Shown here: one piece after another, positions 1-6,016 of the stretch
Numbering within the stretch: the first letter of the stretch is position 1
How the letters are laid out: the number at the start of each line of letters is the position of its first letter
Assembly: GCA_913031555.1 (NCBI GenBank)
Contig: CAJWDO010000063.1
Location: 1-8,149, forward strand
Length of the DNA stretch: 8,149 nt
Source of the DNA: an uncultured Alphaproteobacteria bacterium
GTDB lineage: Bacteria > Pseudomonadota > Alphaproteobacteria > Puniceispirillales > Puniceispirillaceae
Reading direction: 5' to 3'
Translations under genes and position numbers: made by a program
Notes under the pieces: generated by a model
The model's database searches: none
What the model was told of the DNA's origin: nothing
What the model saw: only the letters and a program-made list of their open reading frames with translations

Positions 1-78
1 GGGGTGCTTCTCCTCAAAACTTACACCCATGTTAGACGCGCTCATTCGCTCCGTGAGGCGTCGCGTCTGGACTTCTAA
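1..78 (+). CDS. C-terminal end of a probable tyrosine recombinase/integrase (partial, cut by window edge)
   Basis: The first frame is open from base 1 to a TAA at 76-78 and encodes 25 residues. These include TYTHV at codons 7-11, followed by a basic helix ending in EASRLDF. In tyrosine recombinases (XerC/XerD, phage integrases) the catalytic tyrosine sits in a motif such as xIYTHV close to the C-terminus, and many integrases end with a similar short basic tail. The Tyr at 22-24 would be the nucleophile that forms the 3'-phosphotyrosine link to DNA. The rest of the catalytic domain lies outside the window, so the call rests on one motif and its distance from the stop. A nuclease-family gene starts 61 bases downstream, which would fit a mobile element. 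A chance open frame of this length is the main alternative. Confidence 0.45.
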   Translation, partial: GVLLLKTYTHVRRAHSLREASRLDF

Positions 79-139
79 GAGATTCCTACCGTTTACCTTT
101 TAGGCTTTACGGAAATAATAATTCTAATTTGGATAAGGT

Positions 140-436
140 ATGGCGACTGGGTGGGTTTATGTTATGAGTAATTCATCAATACCCAATCAAGTAAAGATAG
201 GTTGGACTAGCAAGTTGCCTAAAGTGCGCGCTAAAAAGCTTCAGTCAGAAGGTGTGCCAACCCCTTTCAAAGTCGAAACTGCAATGCTGTTTGCAAATAA
301 AGCAGAGCAAATTGAAAAGAAGACACACTATATACTCCGAAGGACTCGGGTTTCATATAATCGGGAGTGGTTTGAGTGTGACGTTCCAGCGGATATGTCT
401 ATTGACGTAGAACCTCTTACTTCTTCGGGCATCGGT
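140..436 (+). CDS. GIY-YIG nuclease family protein, T5orf172/MUG113 type (3' end replaced at a chimeric join)
   Basis: The first ~85 residues form a compact GIY-YIG-type domain. The entry motif is WVYVMSN (residues 5-11), followed by VKIGWTS (18-24, the YIG-equivalent strand), then a helix rich in Lys and Arg. PTPFKVE follows at about 41-47, and a closing NREWFECD segment lies at about 74-81. This order is that of the T5orf172 (PF10544) branch found in phages and mobile elements. The ATG at 140 has GGA six bases upstream; an in-frame ATG at codon 9 would cut the first strand, so 140 is preferred. TTTACC (92-97) and AATAAT (114-119) could be a weak promoter. The frame stays open to 1237, but beyond about 430-500 it reads the antisense of a glycosyltransferase and then of an enolase-superfamily gene. 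The long Arg/Pro/Ala-rich tail is therefore almost certainly not native. Biochemical role is unknown; nuclease activity is inferred from the family. Confidence 0.75.
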
Positions 437-505
437 GGGGGAGTTCCCGCTCGGGCTTTGGCTTTCGCAGTCAGGCAAGAGGCGCACGCTGCAGGACGTG
501 CCGTT
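430..505. other. Composition and homology break between blocks A and B
   Basis: Upstream of about 430 the sequence is AT-richer and codes on the plus strand for the GIY-YIG protein. Downstream of about 505 it is GC-rich and codes on the minus strand for a glycosyltransferase. The glycosyltransferase alignment that I recall stops after its VVGDHEGG...IDEIAENG segment (last codon near 503), and the GIY-YIG domain ends near 385-430. The join lies in between; its exact base cannot be fixed by eye. Confidence 0.6.
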
Positions 506-1105
506 CTCGGCAATTTCGTCGATGACGGCAGCTTCGCCGCCCTCGTGATCACCGACGACGGCAAGGTCGAGATCGATCCCGCGCTCGAGGAGCCGCCGGA
601 CACTTCGGATGACCGCACCCACATCCTTGTCGTGGTGCCATCGCTGATTCGACACCACGAGCGGACGTGGCGCGCCCGTCGGCCGAGATCGCAGCTCGCG
701 GATGTCGACACCGGGGTGCTCGATGCGCAGCTTGGCGTCGAGCGCCGCCCGTTCGGGCTCATGGCCGTGGTCGGGTACCGAGGCGAGGAGTCGGTCAAGA
801 CCGGCAAGGAGTTCGTCTCGTTGGAAGTCGCTGTTGCACCAGATCTCGTCAGCGACGACCAGACTGCGCCACTGCGTCCATGCAAGCCCGGTATCGAGGG
901 ACTCGCCGGGCTGACGGGGATAGGTCAGCTGGTTCTCGTGAAGGTACTGCACCCAAGTCGCTCCGGGCAGATCGACCATGCCGCGGAACGCAGCGAGGTC
1001 AAGCATGTTGGACGCCACGACCACATCGACGGACGGACGGGTGGTCTCGGCGAGGCGCCGAGTCAACGACACCGAGCTGCCGCGCATCCGCCAGCGCCAA
1101 TGTCG
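500..1105 (-). pseudogene. Internal fragment of a tRNA-queuosine alpha-mannosyltransferase-like glycosyltransferase (DUF3524/GTDC1 family), truncated at both ends
   Basis: Reading leftward from about 1105, the frame starts with RHWRWRMRG. In this family that motif comes roughly 40-50 residues after the true N-terminus. It is followed by DVVVASNMLDLAAF, then the signature YLHENQLTYP, then a helix with ADEIWCNSDFQRDE. Next are a short linker, a second-domain strand NQRWHHDKD, and AVVGDHEGG. This is the N-terminal DUF3524 domain plus the start of a GT-B nucleotide-sugar domain, as in vertebrate QTMAN, which mannosylates queuosine in tRNA-Asp; bacterial homologues exist. The start and the C-terminal catalytic half are missing, so the fragment cannot be functional as it stands. 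The ATG at 1085-1087 is internal, not the native start. High GC and Arg use differ from block A. The fold family is clear; whether the bacterial enzyme acts on queuosine is inference. Confidence 0.78.
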
Positions 1106-1112
1106 GCGTCAG
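1090..1112. other. Join between blocks B and C inside two minus-strand genes
   Basis: On the minus strand, two frames give convincing family sequence over almost the same bases. The glycosyltransferase frame reads RHWRWRMRG from 1105 leftward. The enolase-superfamily frame reads GGLTPTLALADAR from about 1118 to 1080. Each gene is cut in mid-domain here, and the overlap suggests a short shared sequence at the recombination or misassembly point. Confidence 0.65.
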
Positions 1113-1922
1113 CCCCCCCATATACATCACATCGGGTTGCATCACGTCGACAACATGCCTTTCGGCCATGTCGACCCAGTGCCGCATGTCGCAATCCTGT
1201 TCACCACCGGTTACGTCAATCTCCAGCGCCTGCGTAACCTGGCGTGTCAGATCGGGCCGCCAATAGGGGCATGGCTCCTCATAATGGGTGATGCCGTTCG
1301 CCTCCAGCATGCGGCCCACCTCGATGGCGCGCGGCACGTCAAAGGCGCTGTTGGCATCGACCATCGTGACAATGCCGGGGCCAAGCGCGCGCGGCACAGC
1401 CTCCACAATCGCCTCGGTGCGGCCAGGCCATTCATCCATGCCGCGTCCGCATTCGGCGCCGACCCGAAACTTGAAGGCATCAAAGCCATAGTCGTCACGA
1501 AGCCGGCACAGCCGGTCGGCCTCATCCTCGGGCGTGATGTCGCGTTTCATCGACGAGCCATAGGCCCGTACCCGCCCGGGGCCACCCCCGATCAGGCTGG
1601 CGACAGGCCTTTCGACCATGCGGCCAAGAAGATCCCACAGCGCGGTATCGAGGCCGGCAAGCGCGCGCCGCACATAGGAGCCGGGGAATTTATGCTCACG
1701 CTCATGGACAAACCCCGCCAGATCCAGGAAATCCGCCACCGGATGGTCACCATCGATGACACGGCCAAGCACCCAGGGCGCGACCTGCCGGTGCAGCACC
1801 TGCGCGGTGATGTCGGCATGATAGGTCGACATCTGCCCCCATCCGGTCTCGCCACCATCGGTTGTCACTCTCACAAACCCGACATCGGGCGTGGAAAATG
1901 TCTCAACTCGTGAAATCCGCAT
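1095..1922 (-). CDS. Enolase-superfamily (mandelate racemase/muconate lactonizing type) enzyme, C-terminus missing
   Basis: Members of this superfamily abstract a proton alpha to a carboxylate under Mg2+ and usually dehydrate or epimerise sugar acids or lactonise muconates. About 275 residues are native. They comprise the N-terminal capping domain (1-120) with GYGQ-like GWGQ at 27-30 and LDTALWDLLG at 91-100, then most of the TIM barrel. Candidate acid/base residues are Lys151 and Arg153 (FKFRVG). Metal ligands are Asp189 (VDANSAF), Glu in YEEP at 214-217, and Glu241 (TGGEQ). Asp264 (MQPDV) is half of the His-Asp dyad of the mandelate racemase group. The partner His and the last strands are lost at the join near 1095-1110; the frame then runs on in foreign DNA to 999. 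The ATG at 1920-1922 has AGGGG eight bases upstream and begins the conserved MRISRVETF; the more distant ATG at 2004-2006 adds an unconserved leader. Substrate is unknown. Confidence 0.85.
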
Positions 1923-2058
1923 ATCCGTTACCCCTGCTCTTCCTTCCGGCACGCATTTGTGAGGAGAAGAGTGGCAACAGCATCCCTGACGCACAAGGCG
2001 TATCAACTCGGATTATGCCAAAATTTCACGAAAATACTTTCCCCCACTATTATCTATT

Positions 2059-2088
2059 TTGACAAAATATAAGTCGATTTAATCTAAT
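2059..2088 (+). promoter_or_regulatory. Putative sigma-70 promoter for the secreted-protein gene
   Basis: TTGACA (2059-2064) is a perfect -35 box, followed after 18 bases by TCTAAT (2083-2088), five of six matches to the -10 consensus. It lies in the AT-rich 232-base gap between two divergent genes and would give a leader of about 60 bases before the ATG at 2155. TCTAATTT is repeated at 2083-2090 and 2093-2100, so a second -10 or an operator-like direct repeat is possible. Confidence 0.55.
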
Positions 2089-2154
2089 TTAGTCTAATTT
2101 TTAGTGATATCTTGCCGTTATATCAAAATTTTATGCGTTCAAAGGAGAGGCTTT

Positions 2155-2451
2155 ATGAGAACTCTTATCATCACGGCCGCGCTGAGCCTTGCCATTACCA
2201 CCCAGACAAATGCCCTGACCTTTAAAAAAGGTGAGGTCCTCGGAGCCGATGGTGAAGTTTACCACGGAGCCTCACCGGACCAGATGGAACGCCTCATCGA
2301 ACAGGCCAAGGAATCCGGTGATGTCGGCGGTGTCACAGGCACCAATGTCTTTGTCGTTGTCGGCGAAGACGTGACCTTCATCCCTATCAGTGATTTGCGC
2401 AACCTGCCGAAAGAGGCACAGATCAATGTCATCGGCGACGCCGTGGTCTAG
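2155..2451 (+). CDS. Secreted protein of unknown function, N-terminal part, ended by an in-frame TAG
   Basis: I do not recognise this family. The first ~20 residues form a classical signal peptide: MR, a hydrophobic run LIITAALSLAI, then a polar TTQTNA that suits signal peptidase I cleavage before LTF. The mature part (~78 residues) has GADGEVYHGASPDQMERLIEQ, VFVVVGEDVTFIP and a short tail ending DAVV. The ATG at 2155 has a strong AGGAGAGG ribosome site (2143-2150) seven bases after its GGAG; an upstream in-frame start at 2104 lies within the promoter region and would spoil the signal peptide. The TAG at 2449-2451 is followed by open sequence in the same frame to 2880, so the intact gene probably covered 2155-2880 (241 codons). 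Either this strain carries a nonsense mutation or a base error made one. Confidence 0.7.
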   Translation: MRTLIITAALSLAITTQTNALTFKKGEVLGADGEVYHGASPDQMERLIEQAKESGDVGGVTGTNVFVVVGEDVTFIPISDLRNLPKEAQINVIGDAVV

Positions 2452-2472
2452 GACCTGACAGGCAGCGAAGAC

Positions 2473-2880
2473 GTGACCTTTGAACAGGTCAACACGGTCA
2501 ACAAGTTTTCCGCGGAGACCGGTATCACTGTCGAGGAGATCCTTGCAGATGGCGACATTGCAGGCATCGACCCTGACATCATGAAGCAGATTGAGGCCAT
2601 GTCCGCCGAAACCGGCATATCCATCGACAATCTTGTTGCCGTAAACAGCGTGATTGAGGCCATGCCGGAAGGTCAGGCCAACCAATTCATCGAGGATCTT
2701 GGCGATCTGGTTGACAGCGGCATGGCGGAACAGGTTGACGCATTTCTTGACGATCTTCGGGATATCGAAGGCGCGATGGACGCCATCACCGAGTTCGACA
2801 GCTATGAAAGCTGCGTCGCCGGCGGTGGCGGTGCCACCTGCGATGCCATCGAGGAAGCCATGAACGAGAATGACGTCTAG
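2473..2880 (+). CDS. C-terminal continuation of the split secreted acidic protein
   Basis: This stretch is in the same frame as the signal-peptide gene ending at 2451 and shares its composition. It could start at GTG 2473, but no good ribosome site precedes it, and its N-terminus has no export signal. It is therefore better read as the second half of one protein. It is strongly acidic and helical. Two copies of a SAETGI motif (SAETGITVEEI at about residues 14-24 and SAETGISIDNL at about 44-54, counted from 2473) suggest a tandem helical repeat. The end carries two cysteines flanking a glycine run (CVAGGGGATC), able to form a disulfide in the periplasm or outside. A strong terminator follows 18 bases after the stop, so this is the end of a transcript. 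Function unknown. Confidence 0.6.
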   Translation: MTFEQVNTVNKFSAETGITVEEILADGDIAGIDPDIMKQIEAMSAETGISIDNLVAVNSVIEAMPEGQANQFIEDLGDLVDSGMAEQVDAFLDDLRDIEGAMDAITEFDSYESCVAGGGGATCDAIEEAMNENDV

Positions 2881-2898
2881 GCGATCATGCCAGATTTC

Positions 2899-2926
2899 AA
2901 AAAGGGGCCTCCGCGGCCCCTTTTTT
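2899..2926 (+). terminator. Rho-independent terminator
   Basis: GGGGCC (2904-2909), loop TCCGC, GGCCCC (2915-2920), then six T from 2921. Five A before the stem pair with the T run and extend it, so the hairpin could also stop transcription from the opposite side. It lies just after the TAG at 2878-2880 and separates the secreted-protein unit from the nitroreductase gene. Confidence 0.9.
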
Positions 2927-3066
2927 CATTGCCGCCCCCACCCCGTCTTCAGGCCCGCCATCAGGCCCCAACATCAGAACCTATATCCACCCTTGCATCC
3001 GCCGGTGAAATTCAAGATGCTGGCGCACCAATGTCAGATGAATCCGTAAAGTCAGTGGAAAATGCC

Positions 3067-3636
3067 ATGAGCAACGTTATCGAATTTCTTGCAACCCGCC
3101 GGTCGGTGACCGCCAAGACCATGCAGGTCGGCCGTGTCAACCCGAAGCATCTTGAGCAGATCCTGACCGCCGGCATCCGCGTGCCTGACCATGGCGCGCT
3201 GAAACCCTGGAAACTTGTCGTGATCAACGGTGAGGCACGCGCGCGGCTTGACCACGATGTCATCCATGCGGAATTCATCGCCGCCAATCCTGACGCCAAA
3301 CCGGAGGTGGAGGCCATCGAGGCAGGCCGTCTGCAGCGCGCCGATGTGGTGATTGCGGTCATTTCATCACCGGTTGAACATCCGACGATCGACCCGTGGG
3401 AAATGCAGCTTTCGGCTGGCGCCGTCTGCACGACACTGCTTTATGCCGCGCAATCCTTCGGCTATGCCGCGCAATGGCTGACCGAATGGTATGCCTATAA
3501 TGACCGCATGCTAACCGAACTTGGCGGCACCCCGGGGCATGACCGGATTGCCGGTTTTATCTATATCGGCGAAAAGGTGAAACCGCCAATGGAACGCACC
3601 CGCCCCGATCCGGCCACCGTCATCTCCCGGCTCTAG
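3067..3636 (+). CDS. Nitroreductase family protein, YdjA-like (FMN-dependent)
   Basis: A single-domain flavoprotein of 189 residues, close to the 183 of E. coli YdjA, which is a minimal nitroreductase. Family marks in order: FLATRRSV (residues 7-14, FMN phosphate contacts), RVPDHGALKPW (38-48), WEMQLSAGAV (111-120, matching the WEQEMSAG region of YdjA), and AGFIYIGEK near the end. Such enzymes use NAD(P)H to reduce nitro groups, quinones or related acceptors in the cytoplasm; the natural substrate is not known. The ATG at 3067 has GGA seven bases upstream and begins where homologues begin. The in-frame ATG at 3031 lacks a ribosome site, and the one at 2887 lies before the terminator hairpin, so both are less likely. 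It probably has its own weak promoter between 2927 and 3066. It faces the molybdoenzyme gene tail to tail. Confidence 0.88.
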   Translation: MSNVIEFLATRRSVTAKTMQVGRVNPKHLEQILTAGIRVPDHGALKPWKLVVINGEARARLDHDVIHAEFIAANPDAKPEVEAIEAGRLQRADVVIAVISSPVEHPTIDPWEMQLSAGAVCTTLLYAAQSFGYAAQWLTEWYAYNDRMLTELGGTPGHDRIAGFIYIGEKVKPPMERTRPDPATVISRL

Positions 3637-3640
3637 AGAC

Positions 3641-3659
3641 GTGTCTGCCCGGCAGACAC
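3641..3659. terminator. Perfect palindrome between convergent genes, possible bidirectional terminator
   Basis: GTGTCTGC, loop CCG, GCAGACAC gives an eight-base perfect stem. It sits four bases after the nitroreductase stop and four bases after the end (minus strand) of the molybdoenzyme gene. No T run follows on either strand, so intrinsic termination would be weak. A stem that stabilises 3' ends is an alternative. Confidence 0.4.
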
Positions 3660-3663
3660 ACAG

Positions 3664-5955
3664 TCACTCGGGCGATGTGAAATCGGGTGGCTTGAACGCA
3701 TCGTGCGGCGGGTTGTCGTCCTCACAGCGCGTCACCTCGACAAGACAGCTATGCGCGGCAGGTCCCTGCGACAATGGCGAGGTCCCGATGTCGGGCGTCA
3801 GAATGTTCGGGTTGCCATGCCGACAAAGCCCGGTTTCCGGACAGGGGTCGAACCAGGCACCGGTACTCATCATGACCACACCCGGCATCACTTCCGGGGT
3901 GATGACAGCGCCGCCAAGGCAGGCGCCCCGATCATTGCTGATCCTGACGATGTCACCGTCGCTGATACCACGTTGCGCCGCGTCCTGAGGGTTGATCTCG
4001 ACCGCCTCATGCCCGCCTACCTTGGCGCGCGATGAATGCGCGCCGGGATCAAGCTGCGAGTGCAGTTTGTTGCGCGGCTGCTTGCCAAGCAGATGCAGCG
4101 GATGCGCCGCGGTCGCATTGCCAAGCCATTCGTCGGGTTCGTTCCAGGTGGCATGGCCGTGACAATCGGCATAATCGAATGACGCCACCCTCTCAGAGAA
4201 CAGCTCGATCCTGCCACTTGGCGTTGCCAGCGGATTCGCCTCGGGGTCGGCGCGGAAGGCACTGAACAGCACCGGCTCATCCGGCGGCGTGTCGTTCCTG
4301 TGATATTCAGCCGCAACCAGATCCTCATATGACGGCAGGTCAACCCCACTGCTGGCCGCCCGGCGGCGCGACTGGTCCCATAGATGCCTTACCCATTCCT
4401 CGCCGGAACGGCCTTCGCAGAACTGCTCCTCACACCCCATGGCGCGGGCGATGCCAGACAGAATGTCGTAATCGTCTCGCGCCTCGCCGCACGGTTCCAT
4501 GGATTTCGCCATCGCGATGACATAGGGGTCGCGCGGCGTCATGCCGATATCGGTTCGCTCCAGCATCGTCGTGCAGGGCAACACGATGTCGGCCCGCTTG
4601 GCGGTGGCGTTCCAGCACCAATCATGCAGGATAACGGTGTCGGGACGTTGCCAGGCCTGTTGGAGCCGGTTCAGATCCTGATGATGATGAAAGGGGTTGC
4701 CGCCGGCCCAATAGACCAACCGGACATCCGGGTAGCTATAACGCCCGCCATTATAGTCGAACACCGCCCCCGGGTTCAGCAGCATATCGCTGACCCTCGC
4801 CACCGGAATGAAATCGGCAACGCTGTTCCTGCCCTGTGGCAGTGCGGCATAGGGAACATGACCAACATTGTTGCCAACATAGTTGGCGATGGCATAGCCG
4901 AAACCGATCCCGCCACCGGGCGTGCCGATCCGGCCAAGCATGGCGGCCAGAGAGATTGCCGCCCAGAAGGGCTGTTCACCATATTGCTGACGGGTCAATG
5001 ACCAGCTGATCGAAACAATGGTGCGCTTCGACGCCATGGTGCGCGCAAGGTCCAGAATCACGTCAGTAGTCACACCGGTCAGGCCGCTGGCCCATGCCGC
5101 ATCCTTGCGGATTCCGTCGGTCTTGCCATCAAGATAGGCACCAAAAATGTCATACCCCGCCGTATAGCGGGCCAGAAAACCGTCATCGACCAGTCCTTCG
5201 GCGCGCAGGGTCTGGCACAGCGCCAGCATCAGCGCGGTATCGCTGTTTGGACGAAGCTGGATGGTGCGCGGTTTTGCCGGCGCCTCGAGATCAAGCTCAC
5301 GCGGCGAGATATTGACGAATTCGACGCCCGCCGCGACGGCAGCGGCAAACCCCTCGCGCTGGACATGGCATCCGGTGCCACCATTACCCATCTGCCCATT
5401 GCCAAGCGCCAGCCCGCCAAAGGCCACGAACATCTCGCAATCACTGGCGATATTGGCCCAGCTTGTATGCTGCGGCAGCAGCTTTGTGAAACTGCCGAGG
5501 ACATGCGGCACGATTACCTCGGCGGCGGCATAGCTGTAGGTGTCCCGCGATCCTGTATAGCCGCCGATGCAGTTCAAAAAGCGATGGATCTGGCTCTGCG
5601 CATGATGAAACCTGCCGGCGCTCGCCCAGCCATAGGACCCGGCATAGATGGCGCTGTTGCCATGGGTGGCACGCACACGCTCAAGCTCCGCCGCGACAAG
5701 TCGCTCGGCCTCGTCCCAGCCGATCTCGACAAACGGCTCATCGCCGCGCGCGCCATCAGCCGGCCCCGGACCGTTGTCAAGCCAGCCACGCCGCACCGCC
5801 GGTCGCCGGATACGCGTCGGGTGATCAAGCAATTCGACCAGCGACGACCCGATAGGTGAAGGGTCACGATCCTCGGCAAAAGGGGTCAACCCGGTCACCC
5901 GTCCATCGCTGGTGGCAATCTTATAGGCGCCCCAATGCGTGCTTGTCAGCGGCAT
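3664..5955 (-). CDS. Molybdopterin S-oxide reductase, BisC/DorA (DMSO reductase) family
   Basis: A complete 763-residue enzyme similar along its whole length to biotin sulfoxide reductase BisC (~777 aa). It starts with STHWGAY and has no N-terminal four-cysteine cluster, as in the BisC/DorA/TorA branch. AGSYGW at 105-110 keeps the Tyr that in DMSO and biotin sulfoxide reductases favours S-oxides and is lacking in TorA. TYS at 139-141 supplies the probable serine ligand to Mo. RQQYGEQ, GRIGTPGGG and WAGGNPFHHHQD are cofactor-pocket motifs. The last ~150 residues are the dinucleotide-binding domain (KQPRNKLHSQLD). There is no twin-arginine leader, so it should act in the cytoplasm. The ATG at 5953-5955 has GGAG seven bases upstream; a start 16 codons earlier lacks conservation. 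It follows the sulfatase gene by 61 bases, probably as one operon. It likely reduces methionine, biotin or similar sulfoxides; TMAO or DMSO remain possible. Confidence 0.9.
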   Translation of the reverse strand: MPLTSTHWGAYKIATSDGRVTGLTPFAEDRDPSPIGSSLVELLDHPTRIRRPAVRRGWLDNGPGPADGARGDEPFVEIGWDEAERLVAAELERVRATHGNSAIYAGSYGWASAGRFHHAQSQIHRFLNCIGGYTGSRDTYSYAAAEVIVPHVLGSFTKLLPQHTSWANIASDCEMFVAFGGLALGNGQMGNGGTGCHVQREGFAAAVAAGVEFVNISPRELDLEAPAKPRTIQLRPNSDTALMLALCQTLRAEGLVDDGFLARYTAGYDIFGAYLDGKTDGIRKDAAWASGLTGVTTDVILDLARTMASKRTIVSISWSLTRQQYGEQPFWAAISLAAMLGRIGTPGGGIGFGYAIANYVGNNVGHVPYAALPQGRNSVADFIPVARVSDMLLNPGAVFDYNGGRYSYPDVRLVYWAGGNPFHHHQDLNRLQQAWQRPDTVILHDWCWNATAKRADIVLPCTTMLERTDIGMTPRDPYVIAMAKSMEPCGEARDDYDILSGIARAMGCEEQFCEGRSGEEWVRHLWDQSRRRAASSGVDLPSYEDLVAAEYHRNDTPPDEPVLFSAFRADPEANPLATPSGRIELFSERVASFDYADCHGHATWNEPDEWLGNATAAHPLHLLGKQPRNKLHSQLDPGAHSSRAKVGGHEAVEINPQDAAQRGISDGDIVRISNDRGACLGGAVITPEVMPGVVMMSTGAWFDPCPETGLCRHGNPNILTPDIGTSPLSQGPAAHSCLVEVTRCEDDNPPHDAFKPPDFTSPE

Positions 5956-6016
5956 AAAAAATCTCCCTGCGGGCATCAGGCCATGATTGACCCGGCAAGG
6001 CAATAGAGGCGCGGCT

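Noticed and set aside
34..68. Imperfect hairpin AGACGCG...CGCGTCT as a terminator or structured RNA
   Set aside because: It lies inside the likely recombinase reading frame, is interrupted by a four-base bulge, and has no T run after it.
140..1237. A 365-residue fusion of a GIY-YIG domain to a novel C-terminal domain
   Set aside because: The distal two thirds is the exact antisense of two recognisable genes and has no family-like sequence; a chimeric join explains it.
978..1913. Long plus-strand open frame opposite the enolase-superfamily gene
   Set aside because: It is a shadow frame in GC-rich DNA; the minus strand carries clear motifs and a ribosome site.
2449..2451. TAG recoded as pyrrolysine or another amino acid
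   Set aside because: No recoding machinery or structural element is visible, and block C looks alphaproteobacterial, where this is not expected; mutation or base error is simpler.
2473..2880. Independent cytoplasmic gene starting at GTG 2473
   Set aside because: No ribosome site, same frame and style as the upstream signal-peptide gene, and a single stop codon separates them; kept only as the second half of a split gene.
4384..5859. Two long plus-strand open frames opposite the molybdoenzyme gene
   Set aside because: The minus strand is a full-length BisC-like enzyme; the opposite frames show no family motifs or ribosome sites.
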